Source: Hysterangium stoloniferum (Eukaryota > Basidiomycota > Agaricomycetes > Hysterangiales > Hysterangiaceae). Taken from it: 64,000 bases of DNA. Below the pieces are notes generated by a model, which was given only the letters and a program-made list of their open reading frames with translations, was not told where the DNA came from and made no database searches. The stretch's first letter is position 1; every line of letters starts with the position of its first letter. Shown one piece after another: positions 11,837 to 22,878 of this stretch. Both the position numbers and the translations under genes were made by a program. The stretch spans positions 372,001-436,000 of the forward strand of contig WHVD01000024.1 in assembly GCA_015178975.1 (NCBI GenBank), in the 5' to 3' direction.

Positions 11837-14800
11837 AGGTAGGCGTCACTATAATTCAGCACCTTATGTAATCATATTACTAAGCGCCAAGAGCGGCCAA
11901 ATTTGCGAATCAAATTTTTGAAAAATTTATTATGAAGTCAAAAAATGAATTGGAGTCACTATAATGGTACAGGCATATTAATTTGAGCTTGCCGTACTTG
12001 TGCAAGCATGATTGGAGGTAATGTACGATGGCCATGGTATCTTTTGTTGACCCATGCAGTCTCCACTCCTGACAGTCCGAGATCATAACCTGATATGAAC
12101 CGGGCAGACCTATTTGCATATCTAGCATGGGAAAACAATGAGATCAGATAGTGGGCAGAAGGATAAGAGAAATACCTTCTAATTTGAAGCAAAGGGATAT
12201 CATCCAAGCATGTAATCATATTCTTTTCCATCTCAACAATGTTATTGGTTTTGGGGGTGTTTCGGTAATGGAACTTTGCTGCACCCCAATACTGCTCAAT
12301 AAAATTAAGCTCGCAGTGATATTTTGGGTAGAAGTCACAGATGTGACCCCGCAATGTGATGAACTCTTCAAGTTGAGATTTTTGTGCCACAAAGTCTGGT
12401 TGGGTAAAAAGAAGGTGACGGCAGCAACAGTCAGTTTTTCCTTGTACACATTTAAAACCTTCACATTGTGCAAGTAAGCCACTTTCCCTCCATAGGCCTC
12501 GTTCCCGGATGATTTGTTCCATCCCTTTAAACCATCCAGGCATTGTAGGGTGGTCCTCTTCGAAATAAAAGGACTGGGTGTCTCCATTTGATAACACAGT
12601 ATTTCACATGTGAGAGCCTCCTTTGCAATGAACCCAGGTTGCAGATGGATACTTTGGCATCTTTCTTGCAGAAAGTGCATCATCTGCACGCTTCTGATGG
12701 CTCGGTGCATTATCAAAAATGAACAGACCTGTTGCAAACCCATTTGTCCGTCCTTCAAAAATATCGATGGCTGTGTCAACTTGTGTGATCAAGTCATCAG
12801 ATGAGAAGTAGCATCACTATTTTTTCCTGCTTTGAAGACAATGCGTGCTGGCCTGCATTTCATAGATTAAATAGTAATTCTAAATTTAGAGTGCAAGATT
12901 AACTCACTCCATGCCATCCTCACTTTGCAATCTTCCCCATTCAATGGTCAAAAAATCTGAGACCATGAGAGAAACACCTTCCCCCTTCTTTAATGGGACT
13001 GCTTTATCTGATTGATGGGCCCACATGGTTTTCTGACGGTCAGTCTCATAAAATGTTGATTCATCATGGGTGATAAGAATGAGCTGGAAACGTTGGCCAG
13101 GTGGGACAGGGAATCCAGTGAGTTCACCTTCGCAGTTTCCATCATTATCATATGAATACATCTGCTTGTCATAGACTTTCCACCGTTCAATAAATTCCAT
13201 CCGGTATTTGACAACATCTTCCCTCTCATGGCCATCAACATACATACCATTCCTTTTCCTCCCATATCGCCATCCCATCCTGTGGAGCCACCGTTGTGTG
13301 GTACGTATTGATATCTTCTTTTTCTTGGAACCAATCTCCTCAAGCCTTTCTTGCATTTCTGGTGTCTACATGAAGTCAACAATATCCTGAGCTTGGATAT
13401 AGTTGTTCTTGGCAATTCCAGACAGGTGAATCTGTATTGCTTGTGAAAAGTCCTCATCACCAAGAAGGGTACCCCATAGCTTTCCATATCTGTGAAGAGG
13501 TAATTTTCCAGAACCCAGGAACTGATGTATCCATGTTCGCAGATTGCATGCATGGCTAACTCCATGGCCTTGTGATTTTGATGCAATAAGAGAAGCCTCA
13601 CGCCAGGTATATGAGAGCTGTGGCTCAAGATAAAGGTTCAATGTCCCAACCATCCCAGTAAGCCGTCCTCGAAAGAGAACATCAAATTTCTTATCTTTGC
13701 TCTTCACAGTCAGTGCTGCACAGGCTTGCCGAAGCTTTGGTAAGTCCTTGTAATTTAATTGATCCAGTATGATATCGGATTCTGTGGATAGAGTGTTGTC
13801 CCCAGGTTTTTGGCCTTCTCGTAGTGCCTGAAGGAGCTCTTCAACCTTTTCATGAGCTTTGGAAGGTGGATATATTTCAGTGTTAACCTGTCTTTCAATT
13901 TCTTCAATTGACTAATAATATTTGGTCAGTAGAACAATAACCACAGCAGTCCATAAGATCAAGCTCACTGAGTCACTTTTTCCAGCAGATATGTTCTCTT
14001 GATCTTTGTCAAGGGTGGCCATTTCCACATCTGACTCAGAATTCTGCCCCCTAGCAACCTCATTAACCTCACTCTCTGCAGCATTGGCTTTTGCAAACCA
14101 TGTCCTAATGGAAAGGTAACCTTGCTTCTCTAGGTCCTTTCCAATCTGTTTATGCCTTTGTTTTGTTCGTGCAGAGTTTTTGAGATATTTCTTTGGTCGC
14201 CTGTTTTCCTTTAACCTCTCATCTTCAGCCTCAACTGCTATCCTCTGTGCCTCAGCAAGTATCCTTGAGAACTGTTCCAGGTCAGAGAGTTCTTGAATCT
14301 CTGGGTAATTATCTCTAGGATTTTCATCATTTTCATCATCTGAGTCCAAATCATGAGCAAGATCTAGTAGAGGTTCTTCCTCAAAGTCATCAAGAAAGCC
14401 TACCAAGGTGAGAGATCCATCTTCTTCATCCACAATAAATGCTTCCTCATACATCCTTCATTGCTTTGATCTAGATTGAGAGAAACTGGTTGGCAATTGA
14501 AGTCATCATCTGGGACATCCTTGATTATCACTGAGGGCGTTTGTTGTGCCTTGGATCCAAGGTTTTTGATGCGATATTGTGCAGCTTTAGACTTCTGAGG
14601 CATGGTAGTAGAACTGTGCAACCGCGCATTTGCCACTGCGCTGCTTATGTAATGTGGCCTGTGATCAAGTGCACAGCTTACTGCACAAGTACATGTGCAG
14701 CTATACCCTCTTTTTCTTAGGAGAATTTTTATGTAAGTAAGATAAGTACATATATTTGAATTTAATACAGTTTTCTTTCCCAATTTTAGGCCCTTAAAAC

Positions 14801-15124
14801 AAGGCTGCCCAATATATCACATGATGATTATGTAAGTGGCCAATACTGCCACTTGTGAAATTTTGAAAATCTCAGAATCACATGGAAACGAGTTTTTAAG
14901 CATTCAGAGACTCAAAAAAAAAGTTAAAATTTGTAAGTCCTACTACTTGACAAGGGTGAATTATTTTTCAAGTTTTAAACCTGAGAACTGGAGGAATGGA
15001 TCCCAACTCCACTTCCCTGGGCTTTAATTACAGATTATCTATGTTGTGGAAGCACAGAAAGGAGTGCGAGTAGGTCACTTTTTTGCTTACATAAACAGGT
15101 GCTGAACTAAAGTGACACCTACCT
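11837..15124 (-). mobile_element. 3.3-kb DDE transposon with 40-bp inverted repeats and TA duplication
   Basis: The left end AGGTAGGCGTCACTATAATT (11837) and right end (reverse complement AGGTAGGTGTCACTTTAGTT, ending 15124) are inverted repeats. TA flanks both sides (11835-11836 and 15125-15126). Excising the element with one TA rebuilds the LTR-A sequence TGTTGTACATACAATC exactly, which fixes the boundaries. TA targeting and the ELNFIEQYWG motif of its transposase place it near the IS630/Tc1/mariner clan, but it is twice the usual Tc1 size and its gene is intron-bearing. Confidence 0.85.
11959..14603 (-). pseudogene. DDE-type transposase with HCELNFIEQYWG motif, decayed
   Basis: Read on the minus strand from about 14603 (MPQKSKAAQYRIKNLG). 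An acidic N-terminal region (14454-13912) is followed by a helical DNA-binding part (13707-12990) and then the catalytic triad: HDESTFYE (near 13070), FDNAPSHQ (near 12710) and YHCELNFIEQYWGAAK (near 12300). The C-terminus has an apparent intron (donor near 12178, acceptor near 12124) whose removal gives RRYANRSARFISGYD. Lesions are a TGA between GGSHM and NTVLSNGD (near 12600) and a frameshift before YFSSDDLITQ (near 12800). I know this HCELNFIEQ type as a common, poorly named fungal transposase group. Confidence 0.75.
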
Positions 15125-15177
15125 TACATACAATCTGGTCAGAAATGTAAGAATTACATAAGCAGGGTGAAAATATT

Positions 15178-15256
15178 GACCTGAGCTGGATTTGAACCAG
15201 CAACTACTAAGTTTGGATTACATGTCTAGTGCTCTTAACCCCTGAGCTATCAGGCT
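15178..15256 (-). ncRNA. tRNA-like sequence in 5' LTR of the small TRIM
   Basis: A 79-nt minus-strand segment nearly identical to the copy in the other LTR. It keeps the A-box-like TAGCTCAGGGGTTAAGAGC and B-box-like GGTTCAAATCC pol III promoter blocks. The acceptor 5' side starts AGCCTGA, slightly less paired than the other copy. Confidence 0.65.
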
Positions 15257-15493
15257 ATTAAGAGTAGTTCTATTAAGAACTAGTTACTACTGAGATGATT
15301 AGTCATCAGTAAGATATTAATATATCCAGGTCAACCATTACTCATTTCAACACTCCCACCCAATGGTTGAACTGGTTAGGTAAACAACCACTACACTCCA
15401 GGTTTGATCTTGGGCAAACTGGTTAGGTAAGCACCTCACAACAACCCAGGAGTTGCTACCATGTAAGAATTACATAAGCAGGGTGAAAATATT

Positions 15494-15572
15494 GACCTGA
15501 GCTGGATTTGAACCAGCGACCACTAAGTTTGGATTACATGTCTAGTGCTCTTAACCCCTGAGCTATCAGGCC
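15494..15572 (-). ncRNA. tRNA-like sequence in 3' LTR of the small TRIM
   Basis: The minus strand folds as a tRNA. A 7-bp acceptor stem forms (GGCCTGA with TCAGGTC, one G-U), then a D-arm GCTC/GAGC with loop AGGGGTTAA and a T-arm GCTGG-TTCAAAT-CCAGC. The A box and B box are close to consensus. The anticodon region CTAGACATGTAATCC resembles a Thr (TGT) tRNA but has about 6 extra bases and an imperfect stem, so it could be a minimal-intron tRNA or a degenerate one. It lacks a host context of its own and lies inside an LTR, so it is more likely a transposon promoter part than a working tRNA gene. Confidence 0.68.
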
Positions 15573-16013
15573 ATTAAGAGTAGTTCTATTAAGAACTAGT
15601 TACTACTGAGATGATTAGTCATCAATAAGATATTAATATATCCAGGTCAACCATTACTCATTTCAACAAGAAAATCAACTAAGATTCTCCCCAGTTACTT
15701 AGTACATACATATCTCACTCTCATCTTTAAACCACAACACTCTGCTTGTTGTCTCAGGGCCTGCAGGCTATCTGACTCATCAACCTCCACAGCTTTCCCA
15801 ACACAACCCTTCAACCAACCTGACTCATCAATGGCTCAACAACTCAACCCATCAACCAACCCAGACTCCCTGGGTTTCCTGTCCACCTGTCTGAAATTGG
15901 ACACTGTGATCGAGCGAGGGTGCAGCCTATAAGCTGAAGCCAAGTCCTACCAGATCATCTGCAGGTTGCTCCAGAAACCCTCCATTAAGCCCAACTCTGC
16001 TCTTAACAATCAT

Positions 16014-16830
16014 GCATCAAATCACCTCTGGCAAGCTATGTAGATAATGCTGTCCAGGCCACACACTACATTAATTCCATCAATCAACATCATGTCTCAT
16101 CCTAAACAATCAGGAGGACCTTGAAACAGCATGCTTTCAAAGCTGTAGTCAAGGCAAAAAGGCCCTTGCTCAAGGCTCAACATACTGTAGAAAGACCAGG
16201 TTGAGCTTTGTCCTCAAATACCAAAATTGGACAGTGGATGACTGGAAGAGGGTATTGTGGACTGATGAGACCAAAATCAATAATATTAGGTCAGATGGAC
16301 ATCAATATGTGTAGAAGAAAGCTGGAGAACCACTTTCTGATAGGATAACCCAACCTACTGTCAAGCATGGAGGTGGAAATATCATGGTCTGGGGCTGTAT
16401 GGGTTAGAATGGAGTGGGAAGGCTTGGAGAGATTGAAGGATGGATGGATTCTACACAATATGTAGAGATCTTGGATTAGAATTTGTCCTAGAGTATTAGA
16501 GATTTGGAGATTCCAGAAGATGAGGCCATTTTCCAGCAAGACAATGACCCAAAGCATACAAAAAATGGCTTTCTGAAAATCAGATTCAGGTATTAGACTG
16601 GCCAGCACAGTCTCCTGACCTCAATCCTATAGAACATCTTTGGAATCACCTGAAGAAACAGCTATAAAAATATCCTTCACCACCAAAGGGAGTTTGGGAG
16701 TTATGGGAGAGGGTGGAAGTGGAATAGCCAAATATTGAGCCTCAGGAGTGTTAGAAACTTATAGAAAGTATTCCAAGAAGACTTTATGTAATAAAGGCTA
16801 AGGGGAGGCCATACAAAGTACTAGAATAAC
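16014..16830 (+). pseudogene. Tc1-type transposase, catalytic part of element A, many stops
   Basis: Continues the fragment at 9520. In frame pieces: [60 protein letters not shown] and then, in a shifted frame, [17 protein letters not shown]. These are the three DDE/D boxes of Tc1 transposases. Several in-frame stops (TAG in the first half and near GHQYV) and frameshifts make it inactive. Confidence 0.8.
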
Positions 16831-17093
16831 AAGATATCTGATTCAAAAAGGGGGTTCACAAAACTGTCCCAATAGTTGGTTATTTTTAAATATTCATTGT
16901 GACACCAATGTCCATAAATATTATGTAATATTTTGGAATATAAAAGCTAGTATGCTAAGGCATCTGTGAGAATATGTCTAGTATTTTAGGAAATTTATTT
17001 GATCAGTTATGAAACATTTAATGGGAATTACTAAAACATCGGGACAGTTTTGTGAGCCACTGTACATATATGGGTCAGTCTCTCTTTGCTAAT

Positions 17094-17896
17094 TGTTACG
17101 ACCGGAAATCCTGCTGGACTCCAGGCACGAACTTATATGCACCTACACCCCTATACGCACCCATTATCAGTTCACTGGAATTCCCACCGGACTCCGTATG
17201 TCAGACTTGTCTACGTTCGACTTCGTTACGTTGTGTTTCAGTCACCAGAAAACCCACCAGACTCCGTCTCTGTCTATTTCTGACCTCATCCCACGCATCA
17301 GTCACTGGACCCTGTTCAGAAATCCCATCATCGCTCTAACTGAGCCCCGTTCCCATTTTAGTCAAATGACCTATCACGATTCAGACTCCGCTCCCACTCC
17401 ATTTCCCGTTATGGTTTATGATTTGTCACTATTTGGACTCCACTCCATTCCGTCCCGTTCCTAACACCAAATTTGGTGTTTACTATTCCCATTTTATGTT
17501 TCTCTCATTTTGTTTCATTATTACTGGATTCAGTATGACATTTACTCCACGGTCTATTTAAACTGGCAGATGTTGTACATACAATCCAGTCAGAAAATTG
17601 GCTTAGATTCCCCTCAGTAATCTAATACATTTTCCGCTCTAAACTCCTACTTGAATCACACTGCTCGCACTAGTTGGAGCCCACGGGCTCTGGCACATCT
17701 AACTCTCTTACCTATCTCGACTCATGACCTCCAACCTACAACCCACGACCCCCGCCCAGACTCCCCGGGATTCCTGTCTGCCTGTCTGAAATTGGACAAC
17801 ATGATCTAGCGAGGGTGCAGCCTATAAGCTGAAGCCAAGTCCTACCGGATATTCTGCAGGTTTCTCTGGAGACCCGCCTTGTATGCACCTCTAACA
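17094..17896 (+). repeat. Solo LTR-A (803 bp), complete
   Basis: Starts TGTTACGACCGG, ends CACCTCTAACA, with 5-bp duplication CTAAT on both sides (17089-17093 and 17897-17901). It contains the ACACCAAATTTGGTGTTT palindrome and, near the 3' end, GGGTGCAGCCTATAAGCTG. This is the best-preserved copy of the family and serves as reference for the others in the window. It lies 31 bp right of the Tc1-A end. Confidence 0.88.
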
Positions 17897-18053
17897 CTAA
17901 TCCAACTATTTTAGTGATTGATCTCTGATTTATTGATAGTTATATTGCCTGAGACAATCTGCTGACAATACAATTCAAATCACAATTGTTTTGGAGTTGG
18001 AATAGTTGCAAGGGATGAATTATAACAAATAATATGTCTCAGTTGATGAATAG

Positions 18054-18868
18054 TGTTAAGTGCATGGGTTGGGCTTAGCAGAGAAACCCACAGATCCTCC
18101 AGTAGGACTTGGCTTCAGCTTATAGGCTGCACCCTTGCAAGATTGTGGTGTCCAATTTCAGATGGGTGGACAGGAAACCTGGGGAGTCCAGGCAGACAAT
18201 AGGTCAGTGTGTCAAACAGTTGTCAAGTCAGGAGGTTGAACAGTCATGGTGGGAAAGCCACAGAGGTCAATAGGTTGTATGGTGAGTCAGGAGGCCTGCA
18301 GGCCCCATGACAATGAAGAGAAGGTTGTGGTTCAAAGATAGAGAGTGGGATATATGCTAAGTTACTGGGGAGAATTTTAGTTGATTTTCTGACCAGATTG
18401 TATGTACAACATTAGCTAGATTATAGACTGTGAAATGTATGCAATACCAAATCCAGTAATAATTACTGACAAACAGGTAAACATGAAACAGGAGTAGAAA
18501 ATGCCAAACTAGGTGTTAGGGATGGAATGGGATGGAGCAGGGTCTGAAAACATGACAGGTGAGGGGTGGGTCTAAAAGCATGACAGGTCATTTGACCATA
18601 ATGGGAACGGGGCTCAGTTAGAGAGCTGATGGGTTGTCCAGGTGGAGTTTGGAGACTGGTGCATAGACAGAGTTGGACATAGACAGGGTTGATGTGCATG
18701 GGTCCTGGCAGGTTGTCCAATGACTGGTGCATGAGATACAGAGAGTTGGGCATAGACAGATGTGACAACTGGGTCCCAGCAGGTTGTCTGGTTAGCTGTA
18801 ACTTGCTACTAGAGGGTTGGGTGCATATAGAAGGGATCTGGAGAATGGCAGGTTTTCTGGTCCTAACA
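18054..18868 (-). repeat. Solo LTR-A, inverted
   Basis: On the minus strand it runs TGTTAGGACCAGAAAACC (18868) to GCACTTAACA (18054), with the same internal landmarks as 17094-17896 in reverse order. No matching 5-bp flanks could be found (AATAG against GTACC), so it may be a recombined or truncated copy. Confidence 0.78.
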
Positions 18869-19048
18869 GTACCCTCCCTTTTAGCTGAAGTCTCATAGAG
18901 GCCCTAGAACTTGATAAAGTTTGTTGGCAACACATGTGCCAAAGATTCATGTGATCTGGAAGGTAAGGTTCAAACATGATGAGCCTATATAAAAAATTGA
19001 ATTTTTATAAAAAACTCTTTTTTCATACCCCCATCATTATTCTACAAA

Positions 19049-19306
19049 ATGGGGCCAAAACCAATGCCTCACAGACCAAATGCCAAAGCCAGGCCCTCTG
19101 TGGGCTTCCCATATCAGGCTCCACTCGTTGCTGCCCAGATCTTGGCACAGCATGAGGAGCAACACCAAGAGGGAGAGGAGGCAGAGAGGAAGGCCAAGGA
19201 GGCCGAGGACAAATTGGAGAGGGAGTACCAGGCTGCATTGGCAGTGGAGAAAGTGGCAGAGGAGCAGAAGAAGAAGGATGAGGAGGAGGCAGCTTGTGAA
19301 GGATAG
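19049..19306 (+). CDS. Small charged coiled-coil ORF, possible gag N-terminus
   Basis: 85 codons, MGPKPMPHRPNAKA then a long Glu/Lys/Arg/Ala-rich helix (EEAERKAKEAEDKLEREYQA) likely to form a coiled coil. It lies between a solo LTR and a gypsy element and begins MGPK like the gag of the minus-strand gypsy element at 55491, so it may be an orphan retrotransposon gag start. No domain recognised and no evidence that it is expressed. Confidence 0.3.
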   Translation: MGPKPMPHRPNAKARPSVGFPYQAPLVAAQILAQHEEQHQEGEEAERKAKEAEDKLEREYQAALAVEKVAEEQKKKDEEEAACEG

Positions 19307-19494
19307 GTCACATAGGAGGTGTGACTAAAGGCTCTAAGCCTTAGCCCTTAGCCACTTTATAATGCCATTATTTCCTTTATGTTTTATATTTTTTATTCTC
19401 TTTTTATCACTCATAAATACAGTCATACCCCTTTTTATTAGTTCGAGAGTCCATGTATACTTGTGGGCGCTCTCACCCACAAGACGTATGCGCA

Positions 19495-19977
19495 TGTCAC
19501 AGTAGTAGTCACACGATGGAAATTTAGACACCTTTTAACCCCAACAACCATCACCTGCACACGCAAGTACTGGTTCAGGGTCTTGTCTAAAACAAACCTC
19601 CACTCTATCTCTCTTCATAGAATTACAGTAACTACACTTCGCACTGAAACAGTTGAAGTTAGTTACTATTATTTGACTCGACTTCAAGCTCTTGCTTCAC
19701 ACAGTAAGAATATCCATCATAACTCACTTTCTTAGGATATTCTCTCTCTCTTGCACAATATATACTTCTCTTATCTGCTTGGCCATCAGCCCAGTTAGCT
19801 ACACAGTCGGACCATACCGTAAGGTCGATCTGCCCTTGTAATTATCTACCGATCGCACCTTAAGGGTCAATCGTAATCTACATCTTGACTACCTAAAACT
19901 ACTAGTTGATTGTATTTTGTACTATTGCTAGTTGATAACAATCACACATTGAGTGGTAAACTACTTGACCCTTTACA
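19495..19977 (+). repeat. Candidate 5' LTR and primer-binding site of gypsy copy 1
   Basis: The segment TGTCACAGTAG to CCTTTACA is followed directly by GTGGTGATCCAGGCC (19978 on), which looks like a retrotransposon primer-binding site. It contains an AATATATAC TATA-like box near 19757 and lies 60 bp before the gag start. No second copy was found on the 3' side of the element, so the left end is inferred. Confidence 0.45.
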
Positions 19978-20039
19978 GTGGTGATCCAGGCCAGACCCTC
20001 ATTCACTGCGATCCACGCGAACAATCAGCTAGTAGTATT

Positions 20040-22878
20040 ATGACCTTAACCAGCGGCGGAACTACCCAAATTCCTACGCTTTCAGGTGCCCCTCGGACTA
20101 GAAAGGAATACCCCAGCTTAGGGCTATCCAGTAATGTTACGACACGGAAGTCATCTCTTATGACTCAAGAGGCTGATACTGTCTTGGAGCCCTCACAAGG
20201 TGAACGTGGGCTTCCTGCGAGTGATTCTGCTGGAACGAGTAAGGATAACTCCTATTTTAAGTCATTGGAAACCCTCAGACTCCTTACCGCTCAAGCAAAC
20301 AAAAATGACACTGGCCTAAAATTTCCACCGCCTCAAGTAATGCTGCAGAATCCCTTTAGGGGTCAGGTATATTTCACTGAACCAGCAAATGACAAGTGGG
20401 ACAAATACTACTCGGAACAAATTGAAGAGAAGGAAGTTGACGCAGTAGCTACGGACTACTTAGACAGATACCCCAACATGCTGAAAGAGGTGTCCATCTG
20501 GCTAGGCAGGTTGAATAGCATTGTGATCACCGATTCTTTCTTTTCCCAAATCGGTACTATAGATCAGCTGGCAGAGCAACTCCCCGAGTGGTCTGAGGAA
20601 CTAGTCACTATTGATGTCGCCGGAAGGGGATGTATAAGGCTAGCGCTATTTGAATGGATTCTTGACTTAGTGGCCATGCACGATGACATGTTACAGATCC
20701 TACACGTGATCCTAGATTGGGGCGGAACGGTACTTAAGGTGGACTACCGGTATCTTTATACGTGTACATTGGAAAGATCCCTATACAAAGCCTCTCTGAA
20801 TCTCCCATTCACCTACCACAGCCTGCGACATAGGCTCATTCGCTGCTGTGAAAAATGAGACAAGTTGTTCATGGAAGTTCTCCACTTGTATGACGATAGT
20901 ACCCAAGTACCTGCTTCTCCGGCTCACACATCCGAAACCTTCATTTGAGATCTCCAAGGATCCCCCGGCACTAGCTTTCTGCGCTCTCTCAACCGTAAAT
21001 CTATCCTCGAGAGTTTTCCCCAGGATATGAGGGAGGAGATCTTGGGAAGACTCCACGAGAAATCTATTGCACCTGTCCTTCTGGCCAGTGGAATCAAGAC
21101 CCTCAGCATGTCACCCCAAGATGACTGTGGACCAGGAACTTCAAACAGACCATGAAGGAACAAAGAGCCAGATACTCCCTGCCGTCGAGTTGCTTTTGGG
21201 TCTGAAGTAGCTTCCCCCTTTATGACGGTTAGTCACTCCAACGTCCCTATTAGATCCATTGCAAATCGAAATCATTCTTCCTTTGCTACCACTTTCATTG
21301 AAGGAATCACTGGACAAATACCCAGGAGGGGAACTTCTTACCCAAACAACACACTCTCTCCTTTGCCAATCTTGCGGGCCCTTCTTTCCCCTGGGAGGAT
21401 TGCCTGGAAATTCTTCTGACGGATCCAGCAATTCGGACCACAGAAGAGATTGGGACGAGAGAAGGCGAAACCTGAGAAACCCAGGAGGCCCAACAGGTGC
21501 TAATAAGAACACTAGGAGTGCTGCTCCTGAGACCAACACTGGGAAGTTAACTTTGAACACCAACGATCTCAAAATCAAATGGTCTGATCTCCCAGAATAT
21601 GACGGCTCACAGTCCAAGGGACTGGACTACATAATGGATGTTATGAGCTTGTCGGAAATTTCAGAATCCATGACGACGGTCCTAGGTGTTGCTCTTCCCA
21701 GATGACTCAAGGGAAACGTGAAAGTCTGGTGGACTACTTTGGATCATGAGCATCACACTGAATTCAGTTGATCACACAGATCCTTCCTTTGGAGCATAGT
21801 CAAAGGGTTATTGGGTACACAATGGCGTGAATCTTTGTCCTTAGAATGGGAAGAAATGAGATTTTGCCAGCCCCACCACGACCGTGAAACCCCCGCGCAG
21901 TATATTCAAAGAAGAGTTAAGCTCTACAGATTTCTATACGGATTCTACCAAGAAAAGGAAGAGGAGACCTGCCGGTTAACACTTACTCTGCCCACAGAAT
22001 GGTTATACTTAATACAAGGGCAAGCCATCGATGATGTCATGAGCCTCCAAGCACACGCCAATAACTTACAGGAAGCTCTAATTAATGCCTGGAATCAAAC
22101 ACATAGAGATAGATTTCGCCCCATTAGACCTCAGGTCATGGTCGTGGAAAAAAACGAATTAGAATTGGAGGCCCCGGAGCATACCCCAATTTCTCCTGAT
22201 TCCATCCACCCCCATCAGGTCCTTGCCAGCGAAGTAGATGACAAGGGCACGACGAAGACTCCCAGAGCAGGAAGGACTGATCCGATGCAAGGGAAACGAC
22301 ATGGGAAGCTCTTCTTCGAGAGGAGCAACAAACAGAGTGGCACTAGACCCCCCAAGGAGTGTTGGATTTGTGGGAGCACAGAACACTTCAAAATTGACTG
22401 TCCTCACTCAGGTAAAATGGCTCACTATGTCTCGTTGAATCTATGCTCCGGGCAGAATCCTTCAGAGGAGGTGGAGGAGCAAAGACCATATGAGGCAGTT
22501 TATGGACTAAGTACAGGAACGCGAGTATATAATGTCGAAAGCGAATCAATTTTCATTCCTGCTTATACTGCTACCCCTGAAGATCACGAAATAATTGAGA
22601 GGTTACCTGGAGATGGGGAACCCCGGCGTGGGGAGGTATACATTTCTATATCTCATGAAGATTTCATTGAAAGGGGAGATTGTTTGGAAGCGCACTGTCA
22701 GCACCGTGAAGGTCTGTCAGGGCTTAAGAATTCTTCAAACAATATACCACCATTGATTGAAGAAATTGAGGACAAGGAAACGTCTATCAATCGGGTTGCC
22801 TGCCTTAACGAGCAACATCTCATAGAGGACATAAGAAACGATACTGAGGAGGAAACCTTTCCTTTCGACCCCGGACTC
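20040..22878 (+). pseudogene. Ty3/gypsy gag, copy 1, frameshifted
   Basis: Start ATG at 20040 (MTLTSGGTTQIPTL). Long frame to 20858, then shifts of frame until 21260. The capsid part is split at about 21700 and runs on to 22902. Capsid landmarks are WSDLPEYDGSQSKGLDYI and VKVWWTTLDHE, and the nucleocapsid knuckle CWICGSTEHFKIDC (CX2CX4HX4C) lies near 22363. The protein would package retroelement RNA. The frame runs into the repeat inserted at 22879, which supplies its present stop. Internal stops and shifts mark it as non-functional. Confidence 0.78.

Larger units (their letters stand above)
15146..15668. mobile_element. 523-bp TRIM/SMART-like element with tRNA-like sequence in each LTR
   Basis: Two 207-bp direct repeats (15146-15352 and 15462-15668), each TGTAAGAATTACATAAG to CATTTCAACA, flank only 109 bp. 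The 5-bp duplication AGAAA lies outside both ends (15141-15145 and 15669-15673). Excision restores the LTR-A text GGTCAGAAAATCAACT. The LTRs are nearly identical. Each contains a tRNA-like segment on the minus strand. There is no coding capacity. Confidence 0.85.
9668..16008 (+). repeat. LTR-A copy inserted in Tc1-A, itself carrying four insertions
   Basis: The sequence begins TGTTAGGACCGG and ends CTCTTAACA, with 5-bp duplications ATCAT outside. After removal of the nested pieces (9693-10990, about 11388-11812, 11837-15124 and 15146-15668 with their duplications) the remainder aligns with the complete solo copy at 17094-17896. Shared landmarks are ACACCTAGTTTGGTGTTT, CTGGATTTGG, CATACAATCTGGTCAG and the U5 core GCAGCCTATAAGCTGAAGCC. 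No gag or pol lies between its ends, so it was a solo LTR when the others landed. Confidence 0.82.
9154..17062 (+). mobile_element. Tc1/mariner element A, split by nested insertions
   Basis: The terminal inverted repeats start CAGTGGCTCACAAAACT at 9154 and end with the reverse complement at 17062. The arms match for about 200 bp (9154-9350 against 16865-17062). The right flank is TA; the left is TG, a likely mutated TA. Removing the LTR at 9668-16008, which has 5-bp duplications ATCAT on both sides (9663-9667 and 16009-16013), restores one element of about 1.57 kb with one transposase reading direction. Confidence 0.85.

Noticed and set aside
15178..15572. Two genuine host tRNA genes in tandem
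   Set aside because: Both lie inside identical LTR-like repeats with a target duplication around the pair, and the anticodon arm has extra bases; a transposon part explains this better.
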